A stretch of DNA of 33,749 nucleotides, from contig CAYUVW010000017.1 of assembly GCA_964448405.1 (NCBI GenBank), positions 1 to 33,749 of the forward strand. The letters run 5' to 3'. The DNA comes from DAORHV01 sp964448405 (GTDB lineage: Bacteria; Patescibacteriota; Gracilibacteria; Peribacterales; Peribacteraceae). This document shows, one piece after another, positions 28,382-33,749 of the stretch. A model generated the notes under the pieces. It made no database searches and was not told the origin of the DNA. It saw only the letters and a program-made list of their open reading frames with translations. Both the position numbers and the translations under genes were made by a program. Numbering within the stretch: position 1 is the first letter of the stretch; the number at the start of each line of letters is the position of its first letter.

Positions 28382-29188
28382 GCCTTTGGTCGCCGGCTTG
28401 GCAGCTGCCTTCGGCTTTTCCTTGGCAGGAGCCTTGTCTGCTTTTGCGGCCGGCTTGGATGCCGGCGGTTGTGCGAAAGCGATAACCGCTTCCTCGAAGT
28501 CGGAGAGCAGTTTCTTGGAGACCGGAGAGCTCTTCATGCGTTCGGGGTGCCACTGCACCAGCTGCATGTAGCCCGTTTTCGGCTCGGTGTTTTCCAGTGA
28601 CTCAACGACCTCCTTAACCGTTCCGGTCACGCGCAGGCCCTTGCCCAAGTGTTTCGGATCCACTGCCTGGTGATGCGCGCTGTTGGTTTCGATTGCAGGG
28701 GTTTTAAACAGCGTGGCAAAACGCGTGTCTTTCTTCAGGTCCACCTTGTGCATGGCGTCTTTGTTCTTGGCAACGCGAGCATGGCTTTCGTGGACGTGCT
28801 GCTTCAGCTTTCCGCCCAATTTCACGTTCACGAGCTGCGCGCCGCGGCACAGGCCGAGCATCGGGATTTTTTTCTCGTGGAAGAGATCGAACAGCATGGA
28901 CTCGAACTGGTCACGAGGCACGTTCGGGTTGTCGGTATGCGTACCGGGCTCCTCTCCATACAGCTTGGGGCTGATGTTCACGCCGCCCGTAAAGACGACG
29001 CCGACGATTTCTTCCGCTGCGCGGAGCACCTTCTTTTTATCCTTCGGGTCCACGGCCCAGACTTCGAAATCTGTCAGGCCCGTTTCCAGCCAATCGATAT
29101 AATTACCGCACACAAGCGCATGTCTGCGCTTTTCGGTGTGCTTTCGCTTGGACACGGAAACGAGGATCTTCTTTTTGGGAGTCGCCAT
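28361..29188 (-). CDS. Class I glutamine amidotransferase-like protein (peptidase C26) with Lys/Ala tail
   Basis: 275 residues. Core about 7-240: VVFTGGVNISPKLYGE, nucleophile Cys114 in GLCRGAQ, His214 and Glu216 in QWHPERM. This matches the gamma-glutamyl hydrolase / gamma-glutamyl-GABA hydrolase (PuuD-like) group. The substrate is unknown. The last ~35 residues are Lys/Ala/Pro-rich (AKADKAPAKEKPKAAAKP...), histone-tail-like and not part of the enzyme fold. ATG 29188 lies 6 nt after a -10 box TATACT (29195-29200). The 3' end overlaps the terminator of the convergent gene. Confidence 0.85.
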   Translation of the reverse strand: MATPKKKILVSVSKRKHTEKRRHALVCGNYIDWLETGLTDFEVWAVDPKDKKKVLRAAEEIVGVVFTGGVNISPKLYGEEPGTHTDNPNVPRDQFESMLFDLFHEKKIPMLGLCRGAQLVNVKLGGKLKQHVHESHARVAKNKDAMHKVDLKKDTRFATLFKTPAIETNSAHHQAVDPKHLGKGLRVTGTVKEVVESLENTEPKTGYMQLVQWHPERMKSSPVSKKLLSDFEEAVIAFAQPPASKPAAKADKAPAKEKPKAAAKPATKGKKATKK

Positions 29189-29194
29189 GCGCGG

Positions 29195-29200
29195 AGTATA
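29195..29200 (-). promoter_or_regulatory. -10 box of the amidotransferase gene
   Basis: TATACT on the minus strand, 6 nt before the ATG at 29188; no clear -35. Confidence 0.5.
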
Positions 29201-29285
29201 CCCAAATCAATGCTGCGTAGTTGTTATAAGGAGTTATTCTTTAAGGATTGTCAAACCACAAGTGGCGTCCGGCACGTCGTTTGCG

Positions 29286-29291
29286 TACACT
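29286..29291 (+). promoter_or_regulatory. -10 box of ppa
   Basis: TACACT, 6 nt before ATG 29298; it selects this ATG in a frame that is open to 29136. Confidence 0.5.
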
Positions 29292-29297
29292 CGCCGC

Positions 29298-29810
29298 ATG
29301 TCTCTCCACACCCTTACGCCCGGAAAAAAAGTTCCTGCAATCGTGAACGTCGTTGTCGAAATCCCGCGTGGCTCCAACAACAAATACGAAGTCGATCACG
29401 AGTCGGGGCTCATAAAGCTCGATCGCGTGCTCTTCTCGCCCATGTTCTACCCGGCGGACTACGGCTATATCCCCGGCACACTTGGCGATGACGGCGATCC
29501 ACTGGATGCCCTGGTGCTGGTGACGAATGCCACCTACCCCGGCACGCTCATCGAGGCGCGCGTACTTGGCTACTTGGGCATGATCGACGGCGGCGAAGGC
29601 GACGAGAAACTGCTGTGCGTTCCCGTCTGCGACCCACGCTTCGCCCACATGCAGTCGCTGAAGGACGTCCCCAAACACACTCTGGATGAAATCGCCCACT
29701 TCTTCCGCACCTACAAGGATCTGGAGAAGAAGAAGGTGGAAATTCTGGACTGGAAGGACGCCAAGGATGCGTACGTCGTGATCGAGAAGTCGATCAAGAA
29801 CTACAAGTAA
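29298..29810 (+). CDS. ppa: Inorganic pyrophosphatase, family I
   Basis: 170 residues, standard length. Hydrolyses pyrophosphate to phosphate in the cytoplasm. The catalytic metal-binding motif DDGDPLDALVL is at about 63-73, preceded by FYPADYGYIPGTL. VEIPRGSNNKYEVD near 20-33 and the C-terminal YKDLEKKKVEILDWKD are also typical. It converges with atpG; the three-stem repeat fills the gap between their stops. Leaderless-type start (TACACT plus 6 nt). Confidence 0.95.
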   Translation: MSLHTLTPGKKVPAIVNVVVEIPRGSNNKYEVDHESGLIKLDRVLFSPMFYPADYGYIPGTLGDDGDPLDALVLVTNATYPGTLIEARVLGYLGMIDGGEGDEKLLCVPVCDPRFAHMQSLKDVPKHTLDEIAHFFRTYKDLEKKKVEILDWKDAKDAYVVIEKSIKNYK

Positions 29811-29820
29811 ATTCTCTCCT

Positions 29821-29878
29821 CTCCCGCAACCGGGACGTCGCGTCCCGGTATGGCGACCCGAGGTCGCCGGTGCGGGCG
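29821..29878 (+). repeat. Three-stem structured repeat, copy 2
   Basis: Hairpin 1 at 29830-29837/29841-29848 is identical to copy 1. Hairpin 2 at 29851-29858/29862-29869 differs only at its base (U·G for C-G). The outer stem 29821-29828/29871-29878 has 7 of 8 pairs, with different bases from copy 1 at several paired positions. It sits exactly between the convergent ppa and atpG stops, ending 1 nt before the last base of atpG. Confidence 0.85.
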
Positions 29879-30814
29879 TCAATCCAGCGATGCCTTCGCT
29901 GCCGACAGTTCGGCCAATTCCGCCGTGATGTTGGCTTGGCGCGTTTGGTTGTACGTCATGGTCAGGTCGTCCATCAGGTCGTTTGCCGCGTCCGATGCGT
30001 TGCGCATGGCGACCATACGTGCCGAATGTTCGGACGCCACCGATTCCAGCACCGCCTGGAACACCTGAATCTCGGTGAGCTGCGGCAGAATCACGTCCAG
30101 CACCTCTGTGGGGGACGGCTCGAAGATGTATTCCTGGACCTTGCCCATGTCCATGTGGTGCATCTCTTGTTCTTCTTTGGTTTTGCGGCGCTGCTCCTGA
30201 ATATTCTCCAATACGTCGCGCACTTCGCTGGGCGAGAACGGAAGCAACACCTTTACGGCGGTTTGTTGGACCATCGGCGATATGAAGTCCGTATACGCCA
30301 ACACCACGTGGTCGTAGGTGCCTTTCTGGAATTCGTCGATTGCCAACGTGCTGATGGGCGCCACGTCTTTGATTGTCGGGTGACTGGAGAGCGACGGGAA
30401 CGTGGCGATGACATGGTGCTTCTGCCGCGTCAGCATTTGGTGGCCCTTGCGTCCCACGGTAATGAAGTCGATCGACTCGTATGTCTTCAGTTCCTTCAGT
30501 TTGTTCATGTAGATGGTCAACGAACGCAGGAGTTGTACGTTCAGGCTTCCGCACAATCCGCGGTCGGACGTGAAGACGATCGCCAGCACGCGCTTTACTT
30601 TGCGCTGCACCAAAAACGGATGCCCCTTCGCGTGCGAGCGGCCCACCGACAGTAGAATATCCCACGCGTGCAGTGCGTAGCGGCGCAGCGCCTGCGCATG
30701 TTGCACGGCTTTGCGCATCTTGGAGGCGGCCACCAGCTCCATGGCTTTGGTGACCTGACGAGTCGATTTGATCGACTTCATCTTGCGCCGGATGTCGCGG
30801 AGGCTGCGCGCCAT
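29879..30814 (-). CDS. atpG: F-type ATP synthase gamma subunit
   Basis: 311 residues, slightly longer than the usual ~290. Central stalk of F1. N-terminal helix RDIRRKMKSIKSTRQVTKAM and the C-terminal helix with ASEHSARMVAMRNASDAAND and LTMTYNQTRQANITAEL are diagnostic; SDRGLCGSLN lies near 82-91. A charged insert (EQRRKTKEEQEMHHMDMG) near 205-222 accounts for the extra length. It follows atpA by 24 nt of pyrimidine-rich sequence. Last ATP synthase gene of this cluster; atpD and atpC do not follow. Confidence 0.94.
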   Translation of the reverse strand: MARSLRDIRRKMKSIKSTRQVTKAMELVAASKMRKAVQHAQALRRYALHAWDILLSVGRSHAKGHPFLVQRKVKRVLAIVFTSDRGLCGSLNVQLLRSLTIYMNKLKELKTYESIDFITVGRKGHQMLTRQKHHVIATFPSLSSHPTIKDVAPISTLAIDEFQKGTYDHVVLAYTDFISPMVQQTAVKVLLPFSPSEVRDVLENIQEQRRKTKEEQEMHHMDMGKVQEYIFEPSPTEVLDVILPQLTEIQVFQAVLESVASEHSARMVAMRNASDAANDLMDDLTMTYNQTRQANITAELAELSAAKASLD

Positions 30815-30838
30815 GAAAAACGGATGGGGAGGAGTCGG

Positions 30839-32425
30839 TTACGCCTTGGATTTCGCAGTCGTTTTCGCCTTCGGCTTGGCTGCATTGTCTTCAGCCGGAG
30901 CGTCGGTCATTGCGGGCTTCAGCGATGTTTTGTAGGTTTCAATCAACCGCTTCAGCTGGTCTTCGGCGTCCGGGGTCAGCTCGGTCGAGAGCGTTTTTAA
31001 GAGATCGAAGTGTTTTGTCTGCATGGCGCGCAGGAAGCGTTCTCCAAAGGCGCGAACCTCGGTGACCGGAATGTCGTCGCAGTATCCGTGAATCGCCATG
31101 TACAGCAGGGCGACCTGTTCACCCACCGACAGCGGTGCGTACTGTTGCTGCTTTAGGATTTCGGTCAGGCGCACGCCGCGGTCCAACTGCCGCTTGGTGG
31201 CGACGTCCAGGTCCGATCCGAACTGTGCGAACACGGCCAATTCGCGGTACTGTGCCAAATCCAGGCGCAATTTTCCTGCGACCTTCTTCATGGACTTTTG
31301 CTGAGCGGCGGAGCCGACGCGCGACACCGAGGTGCCCACGTTCACGGCCGGACGAATGCCTTTGTGGAACAAGTCGGACTCCAAGAAAATTTGACCGTCG
31401 GTAATGGAAATGACGTTGGTCGGAATATATGCGGCAATGTCGCCGGCCTGCGTTTCGATAATCGGCAGAGCGGTGAGCGATCCTCCGCCGTGCTTTTCGT
31501 CCAAGCACACCGCGCGTTCCAGCAAACGGGAGTGGAGGTAGAACACGTCTCCCGGATACGCTTCGCGTCCGGGCGGACGGCGCAGCAGCAGCGAGATTTG
31601 GCGATACGCCCAGGCTTGGCGGCTCAAGTCATCGTAGACGATGAGTACGTCTTTGCCCTGGTCCACGAAGTACTCGCCCATGGCAGTGCCGGCAAACGGC
31701 GCAATGTACGACATGGATGCCGGTTCGGATGCCGACGCACTGACGACGATGGTGTACTCCATGGCGCCGTGCTTTTCCAATTCAGCCACGGTGCGTGCGA
31801 CCTTGGATTCCTTCTGTCCGATTGCCACGTAGATGCAGAGCACCGGATGATCGGTCTGTTGCGTCTTCTTCTGGTTGATGATGGTGTCGATCGCCACCGC
31901 CGTCTTGCCGGTCTGTCGGTCTCCGATGATCAATTCGCGTTGGCCGCGGCCGATTGGAATCATGGAGTCGATCGCCATGATGCCGGTCTGCATGGGGCGC
32001 TTTACCGACTTGCGTTCAATGACACCGGGCGCGATTTTTTCGACCGGATACATGGTGTCGCTGCGAATGGGTCCGCGGTTGTCTTTCGGCTCTCCCAAGG
32101 GGGAAACCACGCGCCCGATGAGCCCTTGGCCCACGGGAACCGACAACACGCGTCCAAGCGTCTTTACCGAGTCTCCTTGCTTCACCTTGGTGAAATCGCC
32201 GTAGATGATTGCTCCCACCATGTCTTCTTCCAAGTTCAGGGCGCTGCCAATGACGCCATTGCCAAAATCGATCATCTCGCCCGCACCGATGGTGGTGAGG
32301 CCCGAGATCTTGGCGATGCCGTCGCCGACTTGGACCACATTGCCCACATGTTCCTCGGTGACCGAGGGTTTGTAGGTGGCGATGCGGTCTTCCAACGTTT
32401 GGATCAAGTTGCTACTGAGGTTCAT
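30839..32425 (-). CDS. atpA: F-type ATP synthase alpha subunit
   Basis: 528 residues. Regulatory nucleotide-binding F1 subunit. P-loop GDRQTGKTAVAID at about 170-182; YDDLSRQAWAYRQISLLLRR; the arginine-finger segment SVSRVGSAAQ. The last ~22 residues (APAEDNAAKPKAKTTAKSKA) are a Lys/Ala-rich tail beyond the normal end. ATG 32425 is chosen over 32482 because the longer form would overlap atpH and lacks homology. Between atpH and atpA are 19 nt, pyrimidine-rich (TTTTTTCTCCCTCTCCC) and without SD. Confidence 0.96.
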   Translation of the reverse strand: MNLSSNLIQTLEDRIATYKPSVTEEHVGNVVQVGDGIAKISGLTTIGAGEMIDFGNGVIGSALNLEEDMVGAIIYGDFTKVKQGDSVKTLGRVLSVPVGQGLIGRVVSPLGEPKDNRGPIRSDTMYPVEKIAPGVIERKSVKRPMQTGIMAIDSMIPIGRGQRELIIGDRQTGKTAVAIDTIINQKKTQQTDHPVLCIYVAIGQKESKVARTVAELEKHGAMEYTIVVSASASEPASMSYIAPFAGTAMGEYFVDQGKDVLIVYDDLSRQAWAYRQISLLLRRPPGREAYPGDVFYLHSRLLERAVCLDEKHGGGSLTALPIIETQAGDIAAYIPTNVISITDGQIFLESDLFHKGIRPAVNVGTSVSRVGSAAQQKSMKKVAGKLRLDLAQYRELAVFAQFGSDLDVATKRQLDRGVRLTEILKQQQYAPLSVGEQVALLYMAIHGYCDDIPVTEVRAFGERFLRAMQTKHFDLLKTLSTELTPDAEDQLKRLIETYKTSLKPAMTDAPAEDNAAKPKAKTTAKSKA

Positions 32426-32444
32426 GGGAGAGGGAGAAAAAACG

Positions 32445-32846
32445 TCAGGCGATGGGTTCGAGACATGTTTGCAGCAGTTCACGCAGTGCGCCCTGCACGC
32501 TGCAGTCGATGCGACGATGGTCCATGAGCAGTACGGCGCCGCCGATGACGTCGGGATCCACTTTTTCCGTCAAATGCACCGTCACACCCGATTGTTTGCT
32601 GATGAGTGCGCCCACATGCTCGGCTTTCAACGTTCGTGCGTTTGGCACAACGAGCAACCCCGATGTTTGCTCGCCGCGTCGCTTCATTTCGTGCTCCACC
32701 AATTTAACGAACTCGCGACGCGGGAACCCGGGGCACATGCGCTTCAATACGTTCAGCGCAGCCACGCACGCGGCATCGGCCGCTGCAGGCGAGGCTTGCA
32801 CCTCGTCGATCAATGCCATGGCGATGTCGGCGGGTTTGGTTCTCAT
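32445..32846 (-). CDS. atpH: F-type ATP synthase delta subunit (short)
   Basis: 133 residues, against about 175-180 in most bacteria. The C-terminal part is clear: VTVHLTEKVDPDVIGGAVLL followed by DHRRIDCSVQGALRELL. The N-terminal six-helix domain seems shortened: only about 85 residues precede the conserved strand region. It links F1 to the b subunits. Its ATG overlaps the atpF stop (ATGA). The identification rests on the C-terminal signature and the operon position. Confidence 0.88.
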   Translation of the reverse strand: MRTKPADIAMALIDEVQASPAAADAACVAALNVLKRMCPGFPRREFVKLVEHEMKRRGEQTSGLLVVPNARTLKAEHVGALISKQSGVTVHLTEKVDPDVIGGAVLLMDHRRIDCSVQGALRELLQTCLEPIA

Positions 32847-33352
32847 GCCAGAAGCGACGGAAGATTCTCTTTCAGTTCAGTCTCGAATTGCTGCTGGTCC
32901 TCCTTGGAGAATTCGCGACGGAGAATTTTCTCGGCCGAGTGCACGATGGCGTGGGCCAATTTCGTTTGAATGTCGCTCACCATTTTGGCGCGCTCGTTCT
33001 CCAATTGCTGCATGCCTTTGGTCACGATGCTCTTGGAATGGGCGCGTGCCTCTTTCTCGATTTCGGCGCGGATGGCTTCGGCTTCTTGTTTGGCGCGCTC
33101 CAGGAGTTGCCCGGCTTCAATATCCGCTTTACGCAGCACATCGGCGCGCTGCTTCTCCAAGAGCTCCTTGCTGCGGGAAATTTCATCGGCTTCTTGCAGC
33201 GATTTTGCAATCGTTGCACGGCGCTGGTCGATGACGCCCAAGACCGGCTTGTAGACGAATTTCGCAAGCAGGAAGATCAGGATGGCAAAGTTCACCACCT
33301 GCGCGAGCAGCGCGTACCAGTCGAGACCGAGGGCTTGAATGAGTTCCGTCAT
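32843..33352 (-). CDS. atpF: F-type ATP synthase b subunit
   Basis: 169 residues. One N-terminal membrane helix (about 10-32, LLAQVVNFAILIFLLAKFVY) and a long charged coiled coil (about 40-150). PVLGVIDQRRATIAKSLQEA is the usual start of the stalk. Peripheral stalk of the enzyme. Between atpE and atpF are 29 nt, mostly pyrimidine. Ends in TGA overlapping the atpH ATG. Confidence 0.93.
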   Translation of the reverse strand: MTELIQALGLDWYALLAQVVNFAILIFLLAKFVYKPVLGVIDQRRATIAKSLQEADEISRSKELLEKQRADVLRKADIEAGQLLERAKQEAEAIRAEIEKEARAHSKSIVTKGMQQLENERAKMVSDIQTKLAHAIVHSAEKILRREFSKEDQQQFETELKENLPSLLA

Positions 33353-33381
33353 GCGAGTCGGAGGAAAAGGAGTGGAGAGGA

Positions 33382-33639
33382 CTAGACGAACTTCATGATC
33401 AGCGCGATGACCAAGCCGTAAATGGCGATGGCTTCGGCGAAGGCAATGGAGAGAATGGCGAACGTCTGAATGCGAGCACCGGCTTCCGGATTGCGTCCAA
33501 TGGCTTCCACGGCCTTAGCGCCAATGAAGCCGATGGCGATTGCCGGACCGAGTGATCCGAAACCGATGGTAATGGCGACCGGAAGGTTCCTGTCCGAGAA
33601 CAGGCTGGTGGCTGCGCCGACTGCGGCTGGTGCGTCCAT
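33382..33639 (-). CDS. atpE: F-type ATP synthase c subunit
   Basis: 85 residues, two membrane helices joined by the polar loop IGRNPEAG (47-54). The ion-binding acid is Glu69 in IAFAEAIAIYG. The residue after it is Ala rather than Ser/Thr and helix 1 lacks the Gln of Na+ types, so the ring is probably proton-coupled. An N-terminal extension of about 15 residues precedes helix 1. The upstream bases are pyrimidine-rich (TTCCTTCCCCTCTTTCTCT) with no SD. Confidence 0.94.
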   Translation of the reverse strand: MDAPAAVGAATSLFSDRNLPVAITIGFGSLGPAIAIGFIGAKAVEAIGRNPEAGARIQTFAILSIAFAEAIAIYGLVIALIMKFV

Positions 33640-33672
33640 AGAGAAAGAGGGGAAGGAAGAAAAGGGTGGGGA

Positions 33673-33749
33673 TTACGCGAGTGCGGGAGTCGCCGGTGCG
33701 GCAGGAGTTTCCTCATGCGGAGCGTCATGGTGGGACACGGCGATCTTCA
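33673..33749 (-). CDS. C-terminal end of probable ATP synthase a subunit (partial)
   Basis: The window ends inside a minus-strand frame that reads KIAVSHHDAPHEETP and then Ala/Pro-rich residues to a TAA at 33673. Operon order (a before c) makes atpB the likely gene, but only a non-conserved tail of about 24 residues is visible. Its Ala/Pro-rich end resembles the tails on AtpA and the amidotransferase. Confidence 0.45.
   Translation of the reverse strand, partial: KIAVSHHDAPHEETPAAPATPALA

Noticed and set aside
29241..30665. 474-codon minus-strand frame across ppa and atpG
   Set aside because: It is antisense to ppa and in the wrong frame of atpG, and runs through the structured repeat.
31298..32527. 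409-codon plus-strand frame opposite atpA
   Set aside because: It is a shadow of the highly conserved atpA.
1..33749. CRISPR arrays, tRNA or rRNA genes, insertion sequences
   Set aside because: All gaps over 150 nt were read; no regular spaced repeats, cloverleaf, rRNA-like stretch or transposase was found.
1..33749. UGA recoded as glycine (code 25)
   Set aside because: UGA ends several genes at the expected family length (atpF, atpH, UDG, mscS), so the standard code is used.

Overview
The window is a compact bacterial segment with short gaps, many convergent gene pairs and mixed housekeeping functions. UGA is a normal stop codon (UDG, atpF, atpH, mscS and others end in it), so code 25 of Gracilibacteria/SR1 does not apply. 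Most genes have no Shine-Dalgarno (SD) sequence. Short genes, scattered operon partners (pheS without pheT, ftsE without ftsX, an ATP synthase operon that stops after atpG) and unusual enzyme variants fit a Patescibacteria/CPR genome of the Peregrinibacteria/Peribacteria type. This is an inference. Two exported proteins carry an N-terminal LExRxTPV motif that I associate with planctomycete exoproteins, so the lineage stays open.

Layout. 1-3741 (+): purE (class II type), a CNNM/CBS membrane protein, a family-4 uracil-DNA glycosylase, a small membrane protein and pheS. 3934-6625 (-): DUF4331 protein plus a membrane-anchored TPR protein. 6995-9468: two convergent, related exported proteins separated by three strong hairpins. 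9736-13093: pyrE, rsmG, a possible 31-residue membrane peptide, rlmE, ftsE. 13096-16021 (-): two unknown proteins, a DoxX-like protein, purM. 16206-19078: a Cys-rich MarR regulator, a PolX polymerase without PHP domain, a MscS channel. 19261-23703: a polytopic membrane protein and the copper operon csoR-copA-lipoprotein with its promoter and probable operator. 23860-27022: a protein with an HEEDH motif and a Hanks-type kinase. 27075-28381: a transcription unit with two serial leader-peptide attenuators. 28361-33749: class I amidotransferase, ppa, and the ATP synthase genes atpB(partial)-E-F-H-A-G on the minus strand.

Most notable. (1) Two homologous leader-peptide/terminator modules precede the YkgJ-like gene and the 70-residue gene. 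Each encodes a Leu-rich peptide ending in Leu-Ala-Ala-stop, followed by mutually exclusive antiterminator and terminator stems that are kept by different sequences. (2) A 57-nt element folding as an outer stem around two hairpins occurs twice, with compensatory changes in the stems. (3) Start codons of most first genes lie 6-9 nt after a -10 box, which implies widespread leaderless mRNAs; genes inside operons instead follow pyrimidine-rich tracts; clear SD sequences precede mainly membrane or exported proteins.
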